In this document: positions 1-10,170 of the stretch, in pieces
Position numbering within the stretch: position 1 is the first letter of the stretch
Layout of the letters: the number at the start of each line of letters is the position of its first letter
Assembly (NCBI RefSeq): GCF_035083965.1
Contig: NC_089724.1
Location: 24,704,474 to 24,768,473 of the forward strand
Length of the DNA: 64,000 nucleotides
Direction: 5' to 3'
Source of the DNA: Branchiostoma lanceolatum
Taxonomy: Eukaryota; Chordata; Leptocardii; Amphioxiformes; Branchiostomatidae
Position numbers and translations under genes: made by a program
Notes under the pieces: generated by a model
The model's database searches: none
Told to the model about the DNA's origin: nothing
What the model saw: only the letters and a program-made list of their open reading frames with translations

Positions 1-2590
1 TGCATCCTACCTTAATCCCCATCACTCACGTGCACCCCCTTCACTCCCATGCATTCCCATCACTCACGTGCACCCTCCTTCACTCCCATGCATCCTACCT
101 TAATACCCATCACTCCCCTGCACCCCCTTCACTCCTATGCATCCCATTCACTCACGTGCACCCTCCTTCACTCCTATGCATCCTACCTTAATCCCTATCA
201 CTCACGTGCACCCCCTTCACTCCCATGCATTCCCATCACTCCCCTGCACCCCCTTCACTCCTATGCATCCCCTTCACTCACGTGCACCCCCTTCACTCCC
301 ATGCATTCCCATCACTCACGTGCACCCTCCTTCACTCCTATGCATCCTACCTTAATCCCCATCACTCCCCTGCACCCTCTTCACTCCTATGCATCCCCAT
401 CACTCACATGCACCCCCTGCACTCCTATGCATCCCCTTCACTCACGTGCACCCTCCTTCACTCCCATGCATCCCCTTCACTCACGTGCACCCCCTTCACT
501 CCTATGCATCCCCTTCACTCACGTGCACCCTCCTTCACTCCTATGCATTCTACCTTAATCCCTATCACTCACGTGCACCCCCTTCACTCCCATGCATTCC
601 CATCACTCCCCTGCACCCCCTTCACTCCTATGCATCCCCTTCACTCACGTGCACCCCCTTCACTCCCATGCATTCCCATCACTCACGTGCACCCTCCTTC
701 ACTCCCATGCATACTACCTTAATCCCCATCACTCCCCTGCACCCTCTTCACTCCTATGCATCCCCATCACTCACATGCACCCCCTGCACTCCTATGCATC
801 CCCTTCACTCACGTGCACCCTCCTTCACTCCCATGCATCCCCTTCACTCACGTGCACCCCCTTCACTCCTATGCATCCCCTTCACTCACGTGCACCCTCC
901 TTCACTCCTATGCATCCTACCTTAATCCCTATCACTCACGTGCAACCCTTCACTCCCATGCATTCCCATCACTCCCCTGCACCCCCTTCACTCCTATGCA
1001 TCCCCTTCACTCACGTGCAACCCTTCACTCCCATGCATTCCCATCACTCACGTGCACCCTCCTTCACTCCCATGCATCCTTCCTTAATCCCCATCACTCC
1101 CCTGCACCCTCTTCACTCCTATGCATCCCCTCCACTCCTGTGCACCCTCCTTCTCTCCAGGACCTATGCATTCTCATCACTCACATGCACCCCCTGCACT
1201 CCTATGCATCCCCTTCACTCACGTGCACCCCCTTCACTCCCATGCATCCCCTTCACTCACGTGCACCCCCTTCACTCCTATGCATTCCCATCACTCACGT
1301 GCACCCTCCTTCACTCCCATGCATCCTACCTTAATCCCCATCACTCACGTGCACCCCCTTCACTCCTATGCATTCCCATCACTCACGTGCACCCTCCTTC
1401 ACTCCCATGCATCCTACCTTAATCCCCATCACTCACGTGCACCCCCTTCACTCCTATGCATTCCCATCACTCACGTGCACCCCCTTCACTCCCATGCATT
1501 CCCATCACTCACGTGCACCCTCCTTCACTCCTATGCATCCTACCTTAATCCCCATCACTCCCCTGCACCCTCTTCACTCCTATGCATCCCCATCACTCAC
1601 ATGCACCCCCTGCACTCCTATGCATCCCCTTCACTCACGTGCACCCTCCTTCACTCCCATGCATCCCCTTCACTCACGTGCACCCCCTTCACTCCTATGC
1701 ATCCCCTTCACTCACGTGCACCCTCCTTCACTCCTATGCATTCTACCTTAATCCCCATCACTCACGTGCACCCCCTTCACTCCCATGCATTCCCATCACT
1801 CCCCTGCACCCCCTTCACTCCTATGCATCCCCTTCACTCACGTGCACCCCCTTCACTCCCATGCATTCCCATCACTCACGTGCACCCTCCTTCACTCCCA
1901 TGCATACTACCTTAATCCCCATCACTCCCCTGCACCCTCTTCACTCCTATGCATCCCCATCACTCACATGCACCCCCTGCACTCCTATGCATCCCCTTCA
2001 CTCACGTGCACCCTCCTTCACTCCCATGCATCCCCTTCACTCACGTGCACCCCCTTCACTCCTATGCATCCCCTTCACTCACGTGCACCCTCCTTCACTC
2101 CTATGCATCCTACCTTAATCCCTATCACTCACGTGCAACCCTTCACTCCCATGCATTCCCATCACTCCCCTGCACCCCCTTCACTCCTATGCATCCCCTT
2201 CACTCACGTGCAACCCTTCACTCCCATGCATTCCCATCACTCACGTGCACCCTCCTTCACTCCCATGCATTCTAACTTAATCCCCATCACTCCCCTGCAC
2301 CCTCTTCACTCCTATGCATCCCCTCCACTCCTGTGCACCCTCCTTCTCTCCAGGACCTATGCATTCTCATCACTCACATGCACCCCCTGCACTCCTATGC
2401 ATCCCCTTCACTCACGTGCACCCCCTTCACTCCTATGCATCCCCTTCACTCACGTGCACCCTCCTTCACTCCCATGCATCCCAATCACTCAGGTGCATCC
2501 TGCTTCACTCCAATGCATCCCCATCACTCACATGCACCCCCTGCACTCCTATGCATCCCCTTCACTCACGTGCACCCTCCTTCACTCCTA
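1..2590 (+). repeat. Higher-order repeat copy 1 (2,590 bp)
   Basis: The 38-bp units are arranged in a 2,590-bp higher-order unit. Matching landmarks recur exactly 2,590 bp apart (49, 2639, 5229; 137, 2727, 5317). Inside each copy a marker, TTCTCTCCAGGACC, occurs twice: at 1151 and 2344 here, then 3741, 4934 and 6331. The spacings alternate 1,193 and 1,397 bp, so the unit is itself a diverged dimer. Copy 1 and copy 2 differ at only a few bases by eye. Confidence 0.9.
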
Positions 2591-5180
2591 TGCATCCTAC
2601 CTTAATCCCCATCACTCACGTGCACCCCCTTCACTCCCATGCATTCCCATCACTCACGTGCACCCTCCTTCACTCCCATGCATCCTACCTTAATACCCAT
2701 CACTCCCCTGCACCCCCTTCACTCCTATGCATCCCATTCACTCACGTGCACCCTCCTTCACTCCTATGCATCCTACCTTAATCCCTATCACTCACGTGCA
2801 CCCCCTTCACTCCCATGCATTCCCATCACTCCCCTGCACCCCCTTCACTCCTATGCATCCCCTTCACTCACGTGCACCCCCTTCACTCCCATGCATTCCC
2901 ATCACTCACGTGCACCCTCCTTCACTCCTATGCATCCTACCTTAATCCCCATCACTCCCCTGCACCCTCTTCACTCCTATGCATCCCCATCACTCACATG
3001 CACCCCCTGCACTCCTATGCATCCCCTTCACTCACGTGCACCCTCCTTCACTCCCATGCATCCCCTTCACTCACGTGCACCCCCTTCACTCCTATGCATC
3101 CCCTTCACTCACGTGCACCCTCCTTCACTCCTATGCATTCTACCTTAATCCCTATCACTCACGTGCACCCCCTTCACTCCCATGCATTCCCATCACTCCC
3201 CTGCACCCCCTTCACTCCTATGCATCCCCTTCACTCACGTGCACCCCCTTCACTCCCATGCATTCCCATCACTCACGTGCACCCTCCTTCACTCCCATGC
3301 ATACTACCTTAATCCCCATCACTCCCCTGCACCCTCTTCACTCCTATGCATCCCCATCACTCACATGCACCCCCTGCACTCCTATGCATCCCCTTCACTC
3401 ACGTGCACCCTCCTTCACTCCCATGCATCCCCTTCACTCACGTGCACCCCCTTCACTCCTATGCATCCCCTTCACTCACGTGCACCCTCCTTCACTCCTA
3501 TGCATCCTACCTTAATCCCTATCACTCACGTGCAACCCTTCACTCCCATGCATTCCCATCACTCCCCTGCACCCCCTTCACTCCTATGCATCCCCTTCAC
3601 TCACGTGCAACCCTTCACTCCCATGCATTCCCATCACTCACGTGCACCCTCCTTCACTCCCATGCATCCTTCCTTAATCCCCATCACTCCCCTGCACCCT
3701 CTTCACTCCTATGCATCCCCTCCACTCCTGTGCACCCTCCTTCTCTCCAGGACCTATGCATTCTCATCACTCACATGCACCCCCTGCACTCCTATGCATC
3801 CCCTTCACTCACGTGCACCCCCTTCACTCCCATGCATCCCCTTCACTCACGTGCACCCCCTTCACTCCTATGCATTCCCATCACTCACGTGCACCCTCCT
3901 TCACTCCCATGCATCCTACCTTAATCCCCATCACTCACGTGCACCCCCTTCACTCCTATGCATTCCCATCACTCACGTGCACCCTCCTTCACTCCCATGC
4001 ATCCTACCTTAATCCCCATCACTCACGTGCACCCCCTTCACTCCTATGCATTCCCATCACTCACGTGCACCCCCTTCACTCCCATGCATTCCCATCACTC
4101 ACGTGCACCCTCCTTCACTCCTATGCATCCTACCTTAATCCCCATCACTCCCCTGCACCCTCTTCACTCCTATGCATCCCCATCACTCACATGCACCCCC
4201 TGCACTCCTATGCATCCCCTTCACTCACGTGCACCCTCCTTCACTCCCATGCATCCCCTTCACTCACGTGCACCCCCTTCACTCCTATGCATCCCCTTCA
4301 CTCACGTGCACCCTCCTTCACTCCTATGCATTCTACCTTAATCCCCATCACTCACGTGCACCCCCTTCACTCCCATGCATTCCCATCACTCCCCTGCACC
4401 CCCTTCACTCCTATGCATCCCCTTCACTCACGTGCACCCCCTTCACTCCCATGCATTCCCATCACTCACGTGCACCCTCCTTCACTCCCATGCATACTAC
4501 CTTAATCCCCATCACTCCCCTGCACCCTCTTCACTCCTATGCATCCCCATCACTCACATGCACCCCCTGCACTCCTATGCATCCCCTTCACTCACGTGCA
4601 CCCTCCTTCACTCCCATGCATCCCCTTCACTCACGTGCACCCCCTTCACTCCTATGCATCCCCTTCACTCACGTGCACCCTCCTTCACTCCTATGCATCC
4701 TACCTTAATCCCTATCACTCACGTGCAACCCTTCACTCCCATGCATTCCCATCACTCCCCTGCACCCCCTTCACTCCTATGCATCCCCTTCACTCACGTG
4801 CAACCCTTCACTCCCATGCATTCCCATCACTCACGTGCACCCTCCTTCACTCCCATGCATTCTACCTTAATCCCCATCACTCCCCTGCACCCTCTTCACT
4901 CCTATGCATCCCCTCCACTCCTGTGCACCCTCCTTCTCTCCAGGACCTATGCATTCTCATCACTCACATGCACCCCCTGCACTCCTATGCATCCCCTTCA
5001 CTCACGTGCACCCCCTTCACTCCTATGCATCCCCTTCACTCACGTGCACCCTCCTTCACTCCCATGCATCCCAATCACTCAGGTGCATCCTGCTTCACTC
5101 CAATGCATCCCCATCACTCACATGCACCCCCTGCACTCCTATGCATCCCCTTCACTCACGTGCACCCTCCTTCACTCCTA
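2591..5180 (+). repeat. Higher-order repeat copy 2 (2,590 bp)
   Basis: Second copy of the 2,590-bp unit, near-identical to copy 1. One difference is the TTAA variant at about 4858-4867, which reads CTACC where copy 1 (about 2268-2277) reads CTAAC. Confidence 0.9.
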
Positions 5181-6613
5181 TGCATCCTACCTTAATCCCC
5201 ATCACTCACGTGCACCCCCTTCACTCCCATGCATTCCCATCACTCACGTGCACCCTCCTTCACTCCCATGCATCCTACCTTAATACCCATCACTCCCCTG
5301 CACCCCCTTCACTCCTATGCATCCCATTCACTCACGTGCACCCTCCTTCACTCCTATGCATCCTACCTTAATCCCTATCACTCACGTGCACCCCCTTCAC
5401 TCCCATGCATTCCCATCACTCCCCTGCACCCCCTTCACTCCTATGCATCCCCTTCACTCACGTGCACCCCCTTCACTCCCATGCATTCCCATCACTCACG
5501 TGCACCCTCCTTCACTCCTATGCATCCTACCTTAATCCCCATCACTCCCCTGCACCCTCTTCACTCCTATGCATCCCCATCACTCACATGCACCCCCTGC
5601 ACTCCTATGCATCCCCTTCACTCACGTGCACCCTCCTTCACTCCCATGCATCCCCTTCACTCACGTGCACCCCCTTCACTCCTATGCATCCCCTTCACTC
5701 ACGTGCACCCTCCTTCACTCCTATGCATTCTACCTTAATCCCTATCACTCACGTGCACCCCCTTCACTCCCATGCATTCCCATCACTCCCCTGCACCCCC
5801 TTCACTCCTATGCATCCCCTTCACTCACGTGCACCCCCTTCACTCCCATGCATTCCCATCACTCACGTGCACCCTCCTTCACTCCCATGCATACTACCTT
5901 AATCCCCATCACTCCCCTGCACCCTCTTCACTCCTATGCATCCCCATCACTCACATGCACCCCCTGCACTCCTATGCATCCCCTTCACTCACGTGCACCC
6001 TCCTTCACTCCCATGCATCCCCTTCACTCACGTGCACCCCCTTCACTCCTATGCATCCCCTTCACTCACGTGCACCCTCCTTCACTCCTATGCATCCTAC
6101 CTTAATCCCTATCACTCACGTGCAACCCTTCACTCCCATGCATTCCCATCACTCCCCTGCACCCCCTTCACTCCTATGCATCCCCTTCACTCACGTGCAA
6201 CCCTTCACTCCCATGCATTCCCATCACTCACGTGCACCCTCCTTCACTCCCATGCATCCTACCTTAATCCCCATCACTCCCCTGCACCCTCTTCACTCCT
6301 ATGCATCCCCTCCACTCCTGTGCACCCTCTTTCTCTCCAGGACCTATGCATTCTCATCACTCACATGCACCCCCTGCACTCCTATGCATCCCCTTCACTC
6401 ACGTGCACCCCCTTCACTCCCATGCATCCCCTTCACTCACGTGCACCCCCTTCACTCCTATGCATTCCCATCACTCACGTGCACCCTCCTTCACTCCCAT
6501 GCATCCTACCTTAATCCCCATCACTCACGTGCACCCCCTTCACTCCTATGCATTCCCATCACTCACGTGCACCCTCCTTCACTCCCATGCATCCTACCTT
6601 AATCCCCATCACT
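5181..6613 (+). repeat. Higher-order repeat copy 3 (partial)
   Basis: The third copy follows the first two until about 6613, where it switches to different 38-bp variants. It carries one of the two TTCTCTCCAGGACC markers, at 6331. The break marks the edge of the homogenised array. From here to 8690 the units are more varied. Confidence 0.85.
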
Positions 6614-8785
6614 CCCCTGCACCCTCTTCACTCCTATGCATCCCCTTCACTCCTGTGCACCCTCCTTCACTCCTATGAATTCCCATCACTCACCTGCACC
6701 CCCTTCACTCCCATACATCCCCTTCACTCACGTGCACCCCTTCACTCCTATGCATCCCCTTCACTCACGTGCACCCTCCTTCACTCCTTTGCATCCTACC
6801 TTAATCCCCATCACTCACGTGCACCCTCTTCACTCCCATGCATCCCCTTCACTCACGTGCACCCCCTTCACTCCTATGCATCCCCTTCACTCACGTGCAC
6901 CCTCCTTCACTCCTATGCATCCTACCTTAATCCCCATCACTCACGTGCAACCCTTCACTCCCATGCATTCCCATCACTCACGTGCACCCTCCTTCACTCC
7001 CATGCATCCCCTTCACTCACGTGCACCCCCTTCACTCCTATGCATCCCCTTCACTCACATGCACCCTCCTTCACTCCTATGCATCCTACCTTAATCCCTA
7101 TCACTCACGTGCACCCCCTTCACTCCCATGCATTCCCATCACTCCCCTGCACCCCCTGCACTCCTATGCATCCCCATCACTCCCGTGCACCCTCCTTCAC
7201 TCCTATGCATCCCCATAACTCACCTGCACCCCCTTCACTCCTATGCATCCACATCACTCAGGTGCATCCTCCTTCACTCCTATGCATCCCCATCACTCAC
7301 ATGCACCCCCTTCACTCCTATGCATCGCCATCACTCAGGTGCATCCTCCTTCACTCCTATGCATTCCCATCACTCACCTGCACCCCCTTCACTCCTATGC
7401 ATTCCCATCACTCACATGCACCCTCCTTCACTCCTATGCATCCTACCTTAATCCCCATCACTCCCCTGCACCCCCTTCAGTCCTATACATCCTACCTTAA
7501 TCCCCATCATTCACCTGTACCCCCTTCACTCCCTTCACTCCCATGCATTCCCATCACTCCCCTGCACCCCCTTCACTCCTATGCATCCTACCTTAATCCC
7601 CATCACTCCCCTGCACCCTCCTTCACTCCTATGCATCCCCATCACTCCCGTGCACCCTCCTTTACTCTTATGCATTCCGATCACTCTCATGCACCCCCTT
7701 CACTCCTATGCATTCCCATCACTCTCGTGCACCCCCTTCACTCCTATGCATTCCCATCACTCTCGTGCACCCCCTTCACTCCCATGCATTCCCATCACTC
7801 CCCTGAACCCCCTTTACCCCTATGCATCCCCTTCACTCACGTGCACCCTCCTTCACTCCCATGCATCCCCTTCAATCACATGCACCCCCTGCACTCCTAT
7901 GCATCCCCATCACTCCCGTGCACCCTCCTTCACTCCCATGCACCCCCTTCACTCTCATGCACCCCCTTCACTCCTATGCATTCCCATCACTCTCGTGCAC
8001 CCCCTTCACTCCCATGCATCCTACCTTAATCCCCATCACTCACATGCACCCCCTTCACTCCCTTCACTCCCATGCATTTCCATCACTCACCTGCACCCCC
8101 TTTACCCCTATGCATCCCCTTCACTCACGTGCACCCTCCTTCACTCCCATGCATCCCCTTCAATCACATGCACCCCCTGCACTCCTATGCACCCCCTTCA
8201 CTCACGTGCACCCTCCTTCACTCCCATGCATCCCGATCACTCTCATGCACCCCCTTCACTCCTATGCATCCCCTTCACTCACGTGCACCCTCCTTCACTC
8301 CTATGCATCCTACCTTAATCCCCATCACTCCCCTGCACCCCCTTCAGTCCTATGCATCCTACCTTAATCCCCATCATTCACCTGCACCCCCTTCACTCCC
8401 TTCACCCCCATGCATTCCCATCACTCCCCTGCACCCCCTTCACTCCTATGCATCCTACCTTAATCCCCATCAGTCCCCTGCACCCTCCTTCACTCCTATG
8501 CATCCCCATCACTCCCGTGCACCCTCCTTTACGCTTATGCATCCCGATCACTCTCATGCACCCCCTTCACTCCTATGCATTCCCATCACTCTCGTGCACC
8601 CCCTTCACTCCCATGCATTCCCATCACTCACGTGCACCCCCTTCACTCCCATGCATTCCCATCACTCACGTGCACCCCCATCACTCATGTATAACCTACT
8701 TCATTACCTATTATTGAGTTCTTTCAATACCAGATGATTAGTGATGTTACGTTGATGAAAGTTAGACATCCAGGTAGTAAGATAC

Positions 8786-9044
8786 GCCAAAAATGATTAC
8801 TCAAGCAACTGGATAAAGTTTTGAAACAGTTAGACGTTTCAGACAGCATCCACTGTCTGTCGTCAGTGACTAACGATAGGACTGAGAACACCAGTTTTTG
8901 TACCAAAACTCTGAATAGGTATGTTAATGAGGTTAAGACAATTTAGGATGTCTTGAAGTAGTCTTTAAAAGAAGATTAATTCAAGACAAAGTTTTGTGCC
9001 AATAGTTCAATTAGCTACTGTTGATTTTAGTACAGTAACTAAAT
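8786..9044 (-). repeat. Left inverted arm of the Penelope-like element
   Basis: Reverse complement of 9205-9463 with few differences. Together the two arms could form a 259-bp stem with a loop of about 160 nt. Confidence 0.9.
8827..8872 (-). ncRNA. Hammerhead ribozyme motif, left arm (probably weakened)
   Basis: On the minus strand the core CTGACGA (8860-8866) is followed by a helix II hairpin (AGACAG/CTGTCT) and GAAACGTC. One helix I pair is broken relative to the right-arm copy, because TAAC faces GTCA. Activity is therefore less likely here than at 9377-9422. Confidence 0.5.
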
Positions 9045-9048
9045 CCTA

Positions 9049-9210
9049 GATCGTGAAGAACGCTGGTTCGAACGGGGAATTAGAGAAGCAATTTATGAGA
9101 GGATGTACAACCCCGCCCTCAACAGGAAAGGGGGTCTACGCGTTGAACTTTCAGGCACTTGGGATAATGTGCTGACCACCACCCCCCACCCCCGGACGAA
9201 CAACATTTAG
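9049..9210 (+). pseudogene. GIY-YIG endonuclease C-terminal remnant (Penelope-like)
   Basis: The frame starting at 9049 reads DREERWFERGIREAIYERMY, then NPALNRKGGLRVELSGTWDN, with the stop at 9208-9210. The pattern ExxWFxRGxxEAIxER..NPxLNRxGG..LSxxWD is the C-terminal end of the GIY-YIG type tail found in many invertebrate reverse transcriptase proteins. No upstream catalytic GIY or YIG residues and no reverse transcriptase remain, because the left arm begins directly before it. It is a coding fossil. Confidence 0.75.
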
Positions 9211-9463
9211 TTACTGTACTAAAATCAACAGTAGCTAATTGAACTATTGGCACAAAACTTTGTCTTGAATTAATCTTCTTTTAAAGACTACTTCAAGACA
9301 TCCTAAATTGTCTTAACCTCATTAACATACCTATTCAGAGTTTTGGTATAAAAACTGGTGTTCTCAGTCCTATCGTTAGTCACTGACGAAAGACAGTGGA
9401 TGCTGTCTGAAACGTCTGACTGTTTCAAAACTTTATCCAGTTGCTTGAGTAATTATTTTTGGC
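9205..9463 (+). repeat. Right inverted arm of the Penelope-like element
   Basis: Inverted partner of 8786-9044. It follows the coding remnant, as a 3' terminal repeat would, and holds the better-preserved hammerhead motif. Confidence 0.9.
9377..9422 (+). ncRNA. Type I hammerhead ribozyme motif with minimal helix III
   Basis: The conserved core is present: CTGACGA (9383-9389, fits CUGANGA) and GAAA (9409-9412). Helix II is a perfect 6-bp hairpin, AGACAG (9391-9396) with CTGTCT (9403-9408). Helix I pairs TAGTCA (9377-9382) with TGACTG (9417-9422). Helix III is only the palindrome ACGT (9412-9415), so a single molecule has no closing loop, but two copies can pair through it. Cleavage would fall after C9416. 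One extra A (9390) lies between the core and helix II. Minimal helix III hammerheads acting as dimers are known in Penelope-like elements. Activity of this copy is inferred, not shown. Confidence 0.65.
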
Positions 9464-9477
9464 GATTAGTGATGTTA

Positions 9478-10170
9478 TCATCGGCTATTGGAGTGTGTGA
9501 AAGCTCAGATCAGATAAAAGTTTGCTTCCTTACATAAAAGCTTGTTACAATATGTCTGCTGTTTAGACGGCCTTTTTTTACCAATACTTACAGCTATTTT
9601 GTGTAGGAATATTTCAGTGCTTTTACTATTCAGGGCAATGCGGTAAGTTTGTTTGCTTCAATCGATAAACTGCCATTGCATAAGAAGTAACAGACACCTG
9701 TGCAGTTAAGTTTCAGCTGCCTAAGATTAGACTGTATAAGTGTAAGGTGCGATTGACTCACATTTGGATGGACACCTACTCTATTCAATGACTGTGGTGG
9801 GTTCACTTTTCTTATGTGCTCTCCACGCGAGACATCATACAGGTGTATTAAAAAAGCGTGTTTTCTTCGACTGAGACACCATACAGGTGAGATATGTGTG
9901 TTTGTACAGGTGAGTCGGAGCGTTTTCCTTTATGTAGGGACCAAGAAAGATAACTTAAAAGTGAGGTAGGTTTGTTCTCTTTCACTGGAGCCCAGGTAAG
10001 ACTTTGTGCTGGCACAACTTTAAACAAGTGTGTCTTCTTGCCTAAGGTTCATATGACACACCGCACAGGTGAGAGAGGTGTCTGGTATTAAACTGGCACC
10101 ACTTGAGACACCATAAAGGTGCTATACGTTTGGTTTCTTTGACTAGTTGAGAAAGGTGTTATCTTTCACT
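9478..10170. other. Spacer between retroelement and satellite block 2
   Basis: No gene is visible. Positions 9825-10170 contain loosely repeated phrases such as GAGACACCATACAGGTG followed by a TTTTCTTNGACTG-like tail, at irregular intervals of roughly 50-80 bp. This is a degenerate tandem repeat unrelated to the 38-bp satellite. Confidence 0.5.

Larger units (their letters stand above)
1..8690 (+). repeat. Satellite block 1: 38-bp tandem repeat in higher-order array
   Basis: The block is a continuous tandem array. The basic period is 38 bp, made of two 19-bp halves that share CCCCTTCACT and TGCA. One half carries CACGTG, the other carries ATGCAT. A variant half containing TACCTTAAT recurs and supplies the only common stop codon. 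Because 19 is not a multiple of three and the unit has no plus-strand stop, all three plus frames stay open and give the same Met-His-Pro/Ser/Thr-rich peptides, each ending at the TTAA variant. The open frames (up to 493 codons) are therefore not genes. The block begins before the window starts and ends near 8690. Positions 7500-8690 hold a further local duplication with a period of about 867 bp. Confidence 0.95.
8735..9477 (+). mobile_element. Penelope-like retroelement copy with inverted terminal arms
   Basis: A 14-bp direct repeat, GATTAGTGATGTTA, at 8735-8748 and 9464-9477 looks like a target-site duplication. Between the two copies lie inverted arms of 259 bp (8786-9044 and 9205-9463) that are almost identical. 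The 160-bp centre encodes the end of a GIY-YIG endonuclease tail. Each arm carries a hammerhead ribozyme motif. Penelope-like elements are known for a GIY-YIG endonuclease, for terminal repeats that can be inverted, and for hammerhead motifs. This copy lacks the reverse transcriptase and must be non-autonomous. It sits between the two oppositely oriented satellite blocks. A diverged fragment of the same arm lies at 48735-48800. Confidence 0.8.

Noticed and set aside
1-8690. CRISPR-like array
   Set aside because: There are no unique spacers between repeats, units are directly contiguous, and the genome is eukaryotic.
49-8717. Dozens of long plus-strand open frames rich in Met, His, Pro, Ser and Thr
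   Set aside because: They are frame-shifted translations of one 38-bp satellite and all end at the same repeat variant. No start context, homology or codon bias supports them.
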